Virus record (IMG/VR): IMGVR_UViG_3300021959_007301
Location: 23,243-87,242 of that record
Reading direction: 5' to 3' (one strand)
DNA from: a virus
DNA: 64,000 nt
Shown here in pieces: positions 1 through 8,386 of this stretch (position 1 is its first letter; each line of letters starts with the position of its first letter). The notes under the pieces were generated by a model. The model ran no database searches. It had not been told where the DNA came from and worked only from the letters and a program-made list of their open reading frames with translations. Position numbers and translations under genes: made by a program.

Positions 1-1
1 A

Positions 2-652
2 CCTGAAGGTTATATCAACGGTACAGTATATAATAGAAGAACTGCTGGAGAGATTATCGCATTGAACGATAACGTGTTCTTCTCATATCCAAGTGTCGTT
101 GCATCAAGAATCAATGAACAGAATGAGATGTCTTCGAACAGGTCATTTAGATGTGCTTTACAATTAGTGTCAGGTAATTCAAACCTTTCACCAGTTGTAG
201 ACTTAAGTTCATTGGGTGCAATTGCAATTGCAAACAGATTAAACGGATTAAATTCAAGTGATGCAGAAACCATTTCAATCTCAACCGATTCAGAAGGTGA
301 AGATAATGCAATGTGTTACATCACTAAGAAAGTTAACTTGAAAGCACCTGCATCAGGATTAAGGGTGACTGCAGATATCTTTAGACCTGCAACGACAGAC
401 GTTAAGGTCATGTATAAGATTATCAAAAACGATGAAGAATCTGCAATCGATGATATCGGTTTTGAATTCTTCAACAGTGATGGTTCACCTGATACAGTAA
501 TTGATGCAGATGCAAGAAACTTTAAAGAGTATGAATTCAGTGTAGATGACCTACCTGAATTTAGTGGGTTCATCATTAAGATTGTAGGAAGAGGATACAA
601 TACATCAACAGTACCATTGGTATCTGCATTGAGATGTATTGCAGTTGCATAA
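2..652 (+). CDS. Baseplate/tail structural protein, C-terminal part (DUF4815-like)
   Basis: The reading frame is open from the left edge of the window, so the N-terminus lies outside. The visible 216 residues are a beta-rich structural protein ending in a compact domain with FSGFIIKIVGRG followed by a STVPLVSALRCIAVA tail. From memory this resembles the end of large DUF4815-type baseplate or fibre proteins of marine T4-like phages. It is followed by a TAATG overlap with the next gene and stands at the head of the fibre module. No catalytic motifs are seen. The role is inferred from position and end similarity only. Confidence 0.6.
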   Translation, partial: PEGYINGTVYNRRTAGEIIALNDNVFFSYPSVVASRINEQNEMSSNRSFRCALQLVSGNSNLSPVVDLSSLGAIAIANRLNGLNSSDAETISISTDSEGEDNAMCYITKKVNLKAPASGLRVTADIFRPATTDVKVMYKIIKNDEESAIDDIGFEFFNSDGSPDTVIDADARNFKEYEFSVDDLPEFSGFIIKIVGRGYNTSTVPLVSALRCIAVA

Positions 653-864
653 TGTCTGATTATATTAAAGTAGAAGGTGCAACACATTTATATAGAGACG
701 ATAGTTCTCAAGCAATCGTGTCTACTGATATTGAACAGTGGAGACTTGCAAAGAAAAGAAAAGAGATTTTTAGGAATCAGGTAAACGAGATAAATACATT
801 AAAAGAAGAGATGGGTGAAATTAAGTCTCTCTTAACTGAACTCATGGGGAAATTAAGTGGCTAG
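652..864 (+). CDS. Small coiled-coil virion-associated protein
   Basis: This is a 70-residue protein starting MSDYIKVEG. The ATG overlaps the upstream stop (TAATG). An in-frame ATG 18 nt further upstream exists but would overlap the structural gene more deeply. The second half (about residues 30-68) is charged and heptad-like with Leu/Ile spacing, suggesting a coiled coil. Small genes of this type are common between baseplate and fibre genes of marine T4-like phages, so a structural or assembly role is likely but unproven. Confidence 0.6.
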   Translation: MSDYIKVEGATHLYRDDSSQAIVSTDIEQWRLAKKRKEIFRNQVNEINTLKEEMGEIKSLLTELMGKLSG

Positions 865-1972
865 AACAGTAGACAATCACAGTACATTAGAAGATTTTAG
901 ACGTAATTATAATGACCTCGCTAATGACGTTGGTGACAGGTCAGGTCTTAGAACTGAAAAACAAAGTACTATCGTAGATGCAATTAATAGTATCGAAGAT
1001 AAGTCGTTCTTCTTTCAGGAGTTTATCTATACTGCTGGAACACATGGTTCTACACTTTCAAGATACGAAGGTGTTGATGCATTCAGCAATACATTATCTT
1101 TTAAACCTAACAGAATTCAAGTCTTTAAAAACACTCAACACTTAATTGAAGGTGATGATTATTCTATTGGGCCTGTGTCAGATGGTCTTGCAGATAGAAT
1201 TGATTTAGTTGTTGCTGCAACTAATGGTGATAAGATTACTGTTTATGCATTCACTGGTTCATACTTAGGTGTTGTCGGTGATGGTGCAACCTCAACATAC
1301 TTTACAGAAACTGCATTAAACACTATTTACAATAATAATGATAACGGTATTATTTTAAATGGTGATGGTGCTGATAAAACCGTTGCACTAGAGACAGGAT
1401 ATACAATTCAATTTGCAGGAAGAGTGTATGGTGAAGATGACCTTACACTTGCAAGTGGAACAACATTCACTTTTGACACTGCAACAAACGGAACACTTAC
1501 TTTAGATGGTGGTGCTATTACAGGTGCAACCTCTATTACATCAACTGCATTTGTTGGTGATGTCACTGGTCAAGTATCAGACATTACTAATCATAGTGTA
1601 AATAGTCTTTCAGACATTAACACCACTGGTGCAACAAACGGTCAGTTATTAATTTATAATGTTTCAACAGGTGATTGGGAAGCAGGTGATGCACCTGCAA
1701 ACTACACAGATGAACAAGCACAAGATGCAGCTGCATCTATGATTACAAGTGCAACTCACAGTAACATAACTGTTACTTATGATGATAATGCAGGAACATT
1801 ATCATTTTCTGCTGCTGCTCAATATGGTGACTCTGATGTAGATGCACACTTAAGTGGTAGTAACGGTGTTAGTTACAGTTCAGGTAGTATTAGTTTAGAT
1901 TATGAGACCACATCTACTGCACCTTCAGGTGTAGGTAGTACTGCAACTGGTCATTTATGGTTTGTGATATGA
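857..1972 (+). CDS. Tail fibre-like structural protein
   Basis: This is a 371-residue protein starting with GTG (MARTVDNHSTLEDFR), overlapping the previous gene by 8 nt. The N-terminus is helical and charged and probably serves for attachment. Residues about 60-130 form a domain with FKPNRIQVFKN and VVAATNGDKITVYAF. The remainder is Thr/Ser/Gly-rich beta repeat typical of phage fibres, including GDVTGQVSDITNHSVNSLSD, a phrase also present in the protein at 9550. It probably binds the baseplate with its N-terminus and projects outward. Confidence 0.6.
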   Translation: MARTVDNHSTLEDFRRNYNDLANDVGDRSGLRTEKQSTIVDAINSIEDKSFFFQEFIYTAGTHGSTLSRYEGVDAFSNTLSFKPNRIQVFKNTQHLIEGDDYSIGPVSDGLADRIDLVVAATNGDKITVYAFTGSYLGVVGDGATSTYFTETALNTIYNNNDNGIILNGDGADKTVALETGYTIQFAGRVYGEDDLTLASGTTFTFDTATNGTLTLDGGAITGATSITSTAFVGDVTGQVSDITNHSVNSLSDINTTGATNGQLLIYNVSTGDWEAGDAPANYTDEQAQDAAASMITSATHSNITVTYDDNAGTLSFSAAAQYGDSDVDAHLSGSNGVSYSSGSISLDYETTSTAPSGVGSTATGHLWFVI

Positions 1973-1973
1973 T

Positions 1974-3188
1974 ATGGCTGATGAAATCTATATAAACACA
2001 GGGTCGAGTTTTCAACAACCGTACCAAGGTCAATCTGTAAGAAATGCTCAATCGCTAGAAGTCAGACAGACTCCTGCACAGACTCCTGCAAACGCAAGAC
2101 AACCTAGTACGTATCAAAACAGACAACCGTTTACCTACAGAAGTCCTGTAAATGCACAGACACCATTTATAAGAAACGCTCAGCAACCCTTTACATACCA
2201 AAACCAAGGTAGAACACCTTTTACCTATAACTATCGTTCTCCGTTCACGTATGCACGTCAGGGACAGACTCCTTTCACGTATGCAAGACAGGGTAGAACA
2301 CCATATGTTGCAAATGCACAACAACCGTATCCTTATATCGCAAATAGTCAGACTCCATACATTGCTAATGCTCAACAACCCTATCCGTACATAGCAAACA
2401 AACAGAGTCCATACATTGCAAATGGTCAGAGTCCATACATTGCAAATGCTCAGTCACCTTATATTGCAAACGCTCAACAACCGTATCCGTACATTGCATC
2501 GTATCAAAGTCCGTTTACCTATAATCATAGACAACCGTTTACCTATGCAAGACAGGGTAGGTCACCATTTACGTATAGTAATCAACAACCTTACCCATAT
2601 ATTGCACAGACACCTTATACGTTTAATGCAACTGGAACACAAAGCATCAGTCCTCTAGACCAATCTTGGGGCCCATCAGGTGCAAGTCCATGGGTTCCTC
2701 GTCAAAGTGTTAACTCTTCAGGATTCCCTGAAGCATTCGCAACAATGGGGTTTAGTTTAGACACTACAAATAACCAAGTCGATGTTAGCTGGAAAGCTGG
2801 TACTTCAGCACAAATGGCAACAGTGTATACCGACTCAATTAATTATCAGTCTCCAGTAACAGATTCTTCAACATTTGAATGTAAATATACAGTATCTCAG
2901 CAATCGTGTTCAGGTAATTGTATGAGTGGTGCATTTGGGCCCACACCAGTTACCGATGGGTATAATTCAGGAACATATTATTCACTCACAACATTTGGTT
3001 GGATGGCAAAGGTTAATCCAAACTATGGTTCGTCCTTTTCAAGGGTTGAAACTGGTATTGGTGGCACATATGGTGTAACATTTACAGTCCGTGCAACTCC
3101 TTCAGGAAGTAGTGACAGTTATATTACAACTTATACTTCAGGTGGAATAGAACTGATTGCATCTACAGGACAGTTTAACGAGAACTAA
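1974..3188 (+). CDS. PFTY/PYIAN-repeat fibre protein with C-terminal globular domain
   Basis: Of its 404 residues, about 15-215 are an almost uninterrupted array of short aromatic/proline repeats: PFTYQNRQ, PFTYARQGQT, PYIANAQQ, PYPYIANAQS. Spacing between successive PFTY or PYIA units alternates mostly between 8 and 10 residues. From about residue 225 a different, non-repetitive beta-rich domain follows, with a CSGNCMSGAFGP segment (two Cys close together). No known family was recognised. The repeats are rich in Pro, Tyr, Gln and Asn and poor in acidic residues. A long extended fibre or adhesin with a terminal binding domain is an inference. Confidence 0.75.
   Translation: MADEIYINTGSSFQQPYQGQSVRNAQSLEVRQTPAQTPANARQPSTYQNRQPFTYRSPVNAQTPFIRNAQQPFTYQNQGRTPFTYNYRSPFTYARQGQTPFTYARQGRTPYVANAQQPYPYIANSQTPYIANAQQPYPYIANKQSPYIANGQSPYIANAQSPYIANAQQPYPYIASYQSPFTYNHRQPFTYARQGRSPFTYSNQQPYPYIAQTPYTFNATGTQSISPLDQSWGPSGASPWVPRQSVNSSGFPEAFATMGFSLDTTNNQVDVSWKAGTSAQMATVYTDSINYQSPVTDSSTFECKYTVSQQSCSGNCMSGAFGPTPVTDGYNSGTYYSLTTFGWMAKVNPNYGSSFSRVETGIGGTYGVTFTVRATPSGSSDSYITTYTSGGIELIASTGQFNEN
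2016..2627 (+). repeat. Coding repeat array 1 (PFTY/PYIAN units)
   Basis: These are degenerate 24- and 30-nt coding units inside the gene at 1974. Codon choice varies between units, so the protein repeat is better conserved than the DNA, which suggests selection on the peptide. Confidence 0.85.
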
Positions 3189-3190
3189 AA

Positions 3191-4006
3191 ATGGCAGAGT
3201 TGCAAACCACACAACAACCGTATCCTTATATTGCACAAGGTCAAACACCTTATGCATTGCAGGGTAGAACGCCTTATATTGCTAATGCACAGCAACCGTA
3301 TCCTTATATTGCGAATGCACAAAGTCCATATATTGCTAATGCAAGACAACCTGTAACCTATGCAAGACAGGGTCAAACACCGTTTACGTATCAGAGTAGA
3401 CAACCATTTACTTATCAGAACAGACAACCGTTTACATATCAAAATAGACAACCTGTTACCTATGCACGTCAAGGTCAAACACCATTTACCTATAGTAACA
3501 GACAACCTGCAACGTATGCTAGACAAGGTAGAACACCTTTCACGTATAACAATCAACAACCTTATCCGTACATTGCAAATGCTCAACAACCCTATCCGTA
3601 CATTGCAAATGCACAGGAACCAAATATTAGGTCTGCACAACAGGCATATCCTTACATTGCAAATGCAAGGAATCCGTTTACCTATCAACATAGGTCACCT
3701 TCTACATATAGAAACCCTGTAAATGCACAGAGTCCGTATATTGCAAATAGTCAAACACCATTTACCTATCAAGTTGCATATCAGATTCCTTATACTATAA
3801 GGTCACCATTTACCTATCAAGTATCCTACCCAACTACAAGAACCGTTGGGCCAGTTGCAAAGGTTAAAGGTGTTTTTGTGAATGATAGTGGAACACTTAG
3901 AAAACTTGATGAAGTATATGTAAACGATGGTGGAACATTAGAAAAAATTCACCAGTCCGTTCCTACTGCAAGATTCTCTAAGAATCCAAGTAACACGAGT
4001 GTATAA
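3191..4006 (+). CDS. PFTY/PYIAN-repeat protein with C-terminal VNDGGTL domain
   Basis: This 271-residue protein starts 2 nt after the previous stop. Residues about 5-215 are the same 8/10-residue repeats as in the neighbour (PYIANAQQ, PYPYIANAQS, PFTYQSRQ, PVTYARQGQT, plus EPNIRSAQ variants). The last 55 residues form a small module with two related strands, GVFVNDSGTLRKL and EVYVNDGGTLEKI, a motif pair seen in many phage tail proteins. Repeat first and module last is the reverse of the arrangement in the protein at 11102. A structural fibre role is inferred. Confidence 0.7.
   Translation: MAELQTTQQPYPYIAQGQTPYALQGRTPYIANAQQPYPYIANAQSPYIANARQPVTYARQGQTPFTYQSRQPFTYQNRQPFTYQNRQPVTYARQGQTPFTYSNRQPATYARQGRTPFTYNNQQPYPYIANAQQPYPYIANAQEPNIRSAQQAYPYIANARNPFTYQHRSPSTYRNPVNAQSPYIANSQTPFTYQVAYQIPYTIRSPFTYQVSYPTTRTVGPVAKVKGVFVNDSGTLRKLDEVYVNDGGTLEKIHQSVPTARFSKNPSNTSV
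3206..3838 (+). repeat. Coding repeat array 2 (PFTY/PYIAN units)
   Basis: This is the second array of 24/30-nt coding units, inside the gene at 3191. It uses the same unit vocabulary as array 1, in a different order. Confidence 0.85.
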
Positions 4007-4009
4007 ATA
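4002..4009 (+). promoter_or_regulatory. T4-type late promoter (TATAAATA), leaderless start
   Basis: A perfect TATAAATA overlaps the end of the preceding gene. The next ATG (4015) lies exactly at the base expected to be +1 from T4 late-promoter spacing, so the mRNA should have no 5' leader. Confidence 0.75.
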
Positions 4010-4014
4010 GTATT

Positions 4015-4347
4015 ATGGCGATAATTGCAAACATATACATAGACCAAGGTACTGATTTTTCCATTACTGTAGACGTTACAGATTCTGCAGGGGAAGTTTT
4101 AGAATTAAGTGGTTACACTGCAACTGCACAAGTGAGAAGAACTTATACCTCATCTACAGTTGCTGCAACCTTTGATACGTCTATTGCAGAATTAGCAGGA
4201 CAGGTGACTATCTCGTTAACCGATACTGTAACTGCAGGACTGGAAGGTGGAAGATACGTGTATGACCTAAATATTGAAAGCAGTGCTGGTCAGAAAACTC
4301 GTGTTATAGAAGGACAAGCAATTGTCACACCAGGCGTAACGAGGTAA
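4015..4347 (+). CDS. Immunoglobulin-like baseplate/fibre protein
   Basis: This is a 110-residue all-beta protein starting MAIIANIYIDQGTDFSITV. The pattern of an N-terminal QG.DF.. strand, a TATAQVRRTY strand and a GRYVYDLNIES strand resembles the small Ig-like domains of phage baseplate-upper (BppU-type) proteins. The ATG sits at the predicted transcription start of the late promoter just upstream. The family call is from fold-like pattern only. Confidence 0.55.
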   Translation: MAIIANIYIDQGTDFSITVDVTDSAGEVLELSGYTATAQVRRTYTSSTVAATFDTSIAELAGQVTISLTDTVTAGLEGGRYVYDLNIESSAGQKTRVIEGQAIVTPGVTR

Positions 4348-4351
4348 TAAA

Positions 4352-4570
4352 ATGGCAGGAAATATTAAAGCAAGAGTATTAACAAACAATACAATTCGTG
4401 CAAAACAGGTTGCAGTTGGTAACTCATCAACTAATGTAAACTTGTCTGCAAAATCTATTAACGAACTTGCAGATGTTAACGTAATTGAAACAGATGAAGG
4501 TGTATTGAAGTATAACGCTACTACAGACAAGTGGGAAACCTCTAATGTTTTAGATGGTGGAACTTTTTAG
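4352..4570 (+). CDS. Small fibre-associated structural protein
   Basis: This 72-residue protein is MAGNIKARV followed by short beta motifs and KSINELADVNV and KWETSNVLDGGTF. The ending DGGTF resembles the endings of the fibre proteins at 5614 (DGGSF) and 9290 (DGGSI), suggesting a shared terminal motif. It follows the Ig-like gene by 4 nt in the same operon. No specific function can be given. Confidence 0.55.
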   Translation: MAGNIKARVLTNNTIRAKQVAVGNSSTNVNLSAKSINELADVNVIETDEGVLKYNATTDKWETSNVLDGGTF

Positions 4571-4586
4571 ATAATTTAAAAAATTT

Positions 4587-5468
4587 ATGTTATGTTCACG
4601 TGACGAGTGGTCTCCACTACGTGAGATTGTTGTAGGGACACTCAAAGGATTTCAAAAACAAGACAATTATTCAGAGTATCATACTACTGAATTCATATAC
4701 GATATATTTGTTGAGGCAGAAGAAGGACTTAACAAATTTGTTAATATTCTAGAATCCAATAATGTAAAGGTTTACAGACCTAATGGAATGTGTTATAATG
4801 TTAGGGATTGTGCTGTCGTCATAGATGATGTTATAGTTGAAGGGTCTATGCGATATGAAAAAGAGTACGGAAATCTATCTACACTTAAAAAAATATTTTT
4901 TGAAAAATGGTCTGAAGGATACACATGGATATCAGGCCCCAAACCTTCTTGGAATTCAGAATTTGATATTATTTTTGATGGTGCAAATATCTGTAGACTG
5001 GGAGATAATCTACTCATTGCAACAAACGAAACTGCAAATCGATATGGAAGATTGTGGTTAGAAAAACAATTTCCTAATAAAAATATTGATTACATTTCTC
5101 TAAGAGATAACATATCACACATAGACACAACTATTGTTCCCATATCAGAGGGTACAGTTATGATTAATGCTAACAGAGTCAACAAAGACAATGTACCAGT
5201 ATTTTTTAAAGATTGGGACATTATTTGGATACATGATGAGGATATCGTAGAGGAGAGACCTGTCATTAAAGACGAGATAGCAGGAAAAATGATTGGTATG
5301 AATACTCTTTCTCTTAATCATAATACACTGTTTGTGAATGAAAGTCAAGTAAAATTAATGGATAAATTGGGTAAGAAAGGATTTAATTGTATACCTGTAC
5401 CTCTAAGATACACACGTGAGTTATCAGGTGGACTACATTGTTGCACTTTAGACCTCGTTAGAGGTTAA
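4587..5468 (+). CDS. Amidinotransferase-family enzyme (glycine amidinotransferase-like)
   Basis: This 293-residue protein has the hallmarks of the AGAT/StrB1 amidinotransferase family. The C-terminal GGLHCCTLDLVR carries the nucleophilic Cys (about C285, in the family's HC.T context). SHIDTTIVPISEG carries the catalytic His (about H178). FDGANICRLGDNL carries the Asp (about D130). Known members move an amidino group from arginine to an amine such as glycine or an aminocyclitol. The length is shorter than eukaryotic AGAT but near bacterial StrB1-like enzymes. It sits between fibre genes and is not a known T4 core gene, so it is a probable auxiliary metabolic or surface-modifying gene. The substrate is unknown. 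Confidence 0.8.
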   Translation: MLCSRDEWSPLREIVVGTLKGFQKQDNYSEYHTTEFIYDIFVEAEEGLNKFVNILESNNVKVYRPNGMCYNVRDCAVVIDDVIVEGSMRYEKEYGNLSTLKKIFFEKWSEGYTWISGPKPSWNSEFDIIFDGANICRLGDNLLIATNETANRYGRLWLEKQFPNKNIDYISLRDNISHIDTTIVPISEGTVMINANRVNKDNVPVFFKDWDIIWIHDEDIVEERPVIKDEIAGKMIGMNTLSLNHNTLFVNESQVKLMDKLGKKGFNCIPVPLRYTRELSGGLHCCTLDLVRG

Positions 5469-5474
5469 AGATGT

Positions 5475-5482
5475 TATAAATA
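5475..5482 (+). promoter_or_regulatory. T4-type late promoter (TATAAATA)
   Basis: A perfect TATAAATA lies 6 nt after the amidinotransferase stop. The predicted +1 is near 5488, giving a 126-nt leader before the fibre gene at 5614. Confidence 0.75.
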
Positions 5483-5487
5483 CTAGT

Positions 5488-5613
5488 ACAAATCAAGGTG
5501 TCATTCAGTGAGACACGACCCACATGGTGAGTGGACAGGTATATAATGGTCTTCTAGGGATATGTGAACTAGAATAAGCTTATTTAAATTAAACACATTT
5601 TAGGAGAAATAAA
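5488..5613 (+). promoter_or_regulatory. Structured 5' leader of the fibre operon
   Basis: This unusually long leader holds several inverted repeats: GTGTC/GACAC (5498-5502 and 5512-5516), TTCTAG/CTAGAA (5552-5557 and 5569-5574) and the palindrome AATAAGCTTATT (5573-5584). It ends in a good Shine-Dalgarno (AGGAG) before the ATG. No known RNA class was recognised. Confidence 0.45.
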
Positions 5614-7029
5614 ATGGCAACAGTAATTCAAATTAAAAGAAGTACTGGGGTTTCTGCACCTACTACGTCAGACCTTTCAGAAGGAGAATTGGCGTATATT
5701 CAGGACAGAAGTAACAGTGGTGCTGGTGCAAAACTTTTCATAGAATCAGTTGACTCCGACAATAGTACTCCATTAATCCATGCGATTGGTGGTAAGTTCT
5801 ATACCGATATTATTGATGGTTCATCTGCTACACCAGCAGATTTCAAAGTCGGTAACGGTTCAACATCAGGTGGTTCTGTAAAGTTTTACGAAGATTCGGA
5901 CAATGGTGTTCACTTCGTTGCACTTAAGTCGCCAGACTCAGTCGCTTCAGACTTAACTTTTGTACTTCCAGCATCAGATGGTAGTGCAAACCAAGTATTA
6001 GGAACAGACGGTTCAGGTAACCTATCTTTCCTTTCAACAACATCAACACTTGCAGGTGCATCTGACTCAGATATCTCTACTCCATCATCAGGACAAATCC
6101 TTGTTCATGACGGTTCAGATTCATTTGACAACGTAACACTAAGTGGAGACGTGACACTTGCATCTAATGGTGCAGTCACAATCGCTTCTAACGCAGTTGA
6201 AGTCGGTATGATTGACTTCTTAGTTGACGAAGATGACATGAACTCTGATTCAGATGTCAAAGTCCCTTCACAACAATCTGTTAAAGCATACGTTGATTCA
6301 CAAGTAACTGCTCAAGATTTAGACGTTGCTGGTGATTCAGGAACAGGTGCAATTGATTTAGATTCACAATCATTAACGATTGCTGGTACATCTAATGAGA
6401 TTGAAACATCTGCTTCAGGACAAACAATAACAATCGGTTTACCTAATGACGTAACAGTAGGAAATGACCTAACAGTTACAGGAAACTTAACAGTTTCAGG
6501 AACAACCACAACTGTAGACTCAACAACAGTATCAATTGCAGACCCTGTATTTGAAATTGGTGACGATTCTGCAGACGACAACCTCGATAGAGGTATTAAA
6601 TTCAAATATAACGATGGATCTGCTAAAGTAGGTTTCTTCGGTATGGACGAATCTAATGAGAAGTTCGTAGCATTACATGATGCAACAGACAGTTCTTCAG
6701 TATTCACAGGTACAGCAATGGATGCAGTATTTGGTGGATTAGAAGCAACAGGTCTTGCATTATCAGGTTCAATTACTTCAGTCGATGGTGCAGCTCCAAC
6801 TGCAGGTCAATTATTAATTGGTAACGGTTCTAACGGAGACATGGAACTTGCAGCTCTAACTGCAGGCTCTAACGGTGTAACAATCACCAACGCAGACGGT
6901 TCTATAACTATTGAAAATGCGATTGCTTCTACATCACAAGTTGGTGTGGCATCATTTGCTTCTTCAGAGTTCTCAGTAACTGGTGCTGGTGAAGTTTCTA
7001 TCTCCAACATAGACGGTGGTTCATTCTAA
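5614..7029 (+). CDS. Tail fibre protein
   Basis: This 471-residue protein has the N-terminal head MATVIQIKRSTGVSAPTTSDLSEGELAY, which recurs in marine T4-like fibre proteins and in the next gene. Long Ser/Thr/Gly/Asp-rich beta repeats follow. The segment TVTGNLTVSGTTTTVDSTTV is shared in variant form with the proteins at 8387 and 9550 and probably marks a conserved shaft or hinge. It ends in SISNIDGGSF. The ATG is 11 nt after an AGGAG ribosome site and is served by the late promoter at 5475. Confidence 0.75.
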   Translation: MATVIQIKRSTGVSAPTTSDLSEGELAYIQDRSNSGAGAKLFIESVDSDNSTPLIHAIGGKFYTDIIDGSSATPADFKVGNGSTSGGSVKFYEDSDNGVHFVALKSPDSVASDLTFVLPASDGSANQVLGTDGSGNLSFLSTTSTLAGASDSDISTPSSGQILVHDGSDSFDNVTLSGDVTLASNGAVTIASNAVEVGMIDFLVDEDDMNSDSDVKVPSQQSVKAYVDSQVTAQDLDVAGDSGTGAIDLDSQSLTIAGTSNEIETSASGQTITIGLPNDVTVGNDLTVTGNLTVSGTTTTVDSTTVSIADPVFEIGDDSADDNLDRGIKFKYNDGSAKVGFFGMDESNEKFVALHDATDSSSVFTGTAMDAVFGGLEATGLALSGSITSVDGAAPTAGQLLIGNGSNGDMELAALTAGSNGVTITNADGSITIENAIASTSQVGVASFASSEFSVTGAGEVSISNIDGGSF

Positions 7030-7058
7030 CAATAATTAATCGTTTATAGGAGTAGCAA

Positions 7059-7883
7059 ATGGCAACAGTAATTCAATTTAAGAGAAGTTCGACTCAAGGT
7101 TCTTCGCCGACCACTGGTGATTTATCACTCGGTGAATTAGCGATTAATACATATCATGGTAGGGTCTATACTGAGGCAGATAATGGAACAGCTTCTATTG
7201 TAGAAGTTGGTTCAAATCCTGCAACTCTTACTGTTAACGATGCGTACTCTTTTCCAACAAGTGATGGTAACTCTAACGAAGCATTAACAACTGATGGTTC
7301 AGGACAGTTAAGTTTCACTGCACTTCCTTCATCAGGAATTGAAACTTTCACCTATTCAATCACATCTACTGGTACAGGTATCAGTGGTGCAGATGATAAT
7401 TCAAACACACTTCAGTACCAAGTAGGTTCTGAACAAGTTTTTATTAATGGTGTTAAGTTAATAAGTGGTTCAGACTATACTGCAACTTCATCAACCGTAA
7501 TAACCCTTGCAGAAAATGCTGTAAATGGTGATACAGTTGAAGTCGTTGCAATAACCGACACACAAAATCTTGTGCAAGGTTATTATACGGCTAACACTTT
7601 CAGTGCAACAACTGCTGACCAAGTTTTATCATCCAATGGAGTCGCAAACAAAGCGATTAAGTATGTTATAAATGCAACTCACGCCTCTGCAGGAACACAT
7701 GCTGCAGAAGTATTGTTGATTAACGATGGTACGAATGCATATTTCATCCAATACGGTGACGTGTATTCATCATCATCATTGTTCTCACTTAGTTCAGATG
7801 TGAATTCAGGTAACATGAGACTTCTCATTACACCTGCAAACACTGACACTACAGTTGATACTTTCCAAATTAGGCATTCATAG
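7059..7883 (+). CDS. Tail fibre protein, shares head with the upstream fibre
   Basis: This 274-residue protein starts MATVIQFKRSSTQGSSPTTGDLSLGELA, paralogous to the head of the protein at 5614. A central DGNSNEALTTDGSGQLSF segment is followed by a C-terminal domain with DGTNAYFIQYGDVYS and NMRLLITPANTDTTV. That end domain recurs in the next two genes (7897 and 8387), so three adjacent proteins carry the same tip-like module. Confidence 0.7.
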   Translation: MATVIQFKRSSTQGSSPTTGDLSLGELAINTYHGRVYTEADNGTASIVEVGSNPATLTVNDAYSFPTSDGNSNEALTTDGSGQLSFTALPSSGIETFTYSITSTGTGISGADDNSNTLQYQVGSEQVFINGVKLISGSDYTATSSTVITLAENAVNGDTVEVVAITDTQNLVQGYYTANTFSATTADQVLSSNGVANKAIKYVINATHASAGTHAAEVLLINDGTNAYFIQYGDVYSSSSLFSLSSDVNSGNMRLLITPANTDTTVDTFQIRHS

Positions 7884-7896
7884 GAGGAGATGAATA

Positions 7897-8307
7897 ATGG
7901 CAAAGACAAAAGCATTTGAAATTGCAGAATTGATTAGACACCTTCGATATGATGCTGATACAGACGAGATTGTAACTGATAAGGTAACTCAAGACAAAAA
8001 CAAAAAGAGGGGTAATGCAACAAAAACCTCTACTGACGAATTTGCTCTTGATACTTTTGCAAAATCAGATTACAGAGCTGGACGATATATCGTTGCAATG
8101 TCTGAAGGATCAAAGTATCACTCAACTGAAATCGTGTTAGTTCACGATGGAAGTAGTGTAACAATGACACAATATGGCACACTTAAATCACACTCGTTAG
8201 CAACCTTTGATGCAGACATTTCAGGATCAGACGTAAGACTGCTCGTGACACCTGCATCCACAAGTTCTACAGTGATTAAATTCGATAGAACAGTAGTCGA
8301 AGCATAA
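7897..8307 (+). CDS. Fibre tip-like protein (stand-alone C-terminal module)
   Basis: In this 136-residue protein, after a charged N-terminus (MAKTKAFEIAELIRHLRYDAD) the second half is the module shared with its neighbours: VHDGSSVTMTQYGTL and DVRLLVTPASTSSTVIKF. It looks like the same domain on a short attachment region rather than on a shaft. A GGAGG ribosome site precedes it. A terminator follows, so it ends a transcription unit. Confidence 0.65.
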   Translation: MAKTKAFEIAELIRHLRYDADTDEIVTDKVTQDKNKKRGNATKTSTDEFALDTFAKSDYRAGRYIVAMSEGSKYHSTEIVLVHDGSSVTMTQYGTLKSHSLATFDADISGSDVRLLVTPASTSSTVIKFDRTVVEA

Positions 8308-8329
8308 AATCAAAAAATGCAATCTAGAT

Positions 8330-8355
8330 GGGGGACTTTATGTCCCCCTTCTTTT
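8330..8355 (+). terminator. Rho-independent terminator
   Basis: The stem is GGGGGAC/GTCCCCC with a 5-nt loop, followed by TTCTTTT. It closes the fibre operon before the next late promoter. Confidence 0.85.
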
Positions 8356-8373
8356 ATATGCACGGTAAAAATG

Positions 8374-8381
8374 ACTAAATA
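8374..8381 (+). promoter_or_regulatory. Late promoter (ACTAAATA), leaderless start
   Basis: A late-type motif follows a terminator. The ATG at 8387 begins exactly 6 nt after the last base, the expected +1. Confidence 0.7.
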
Positions 8382-8386
8382 GTATA

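Noticed and set aside
2055-2378. Long antisense reading frames through the repeat arrays (also near 3185-3691, 11657-11845, 12524-12829)
   Set aside because: They arise from the periodic codon composition of the PFTY/PYIAN repeats on the coding strand, lack ribosome sites and promoters, and translate to low-complexity Cys/Arg/Leu-rich sequence.
2416-2658. Same-strand alternative frames inside the repeat arrays (also 3360-3722, 11568-11852, 12732-12926)
   Set aside because: They are out-of-frame shadows of the repeats. The main frame carries conserved globular domains and proper starts.
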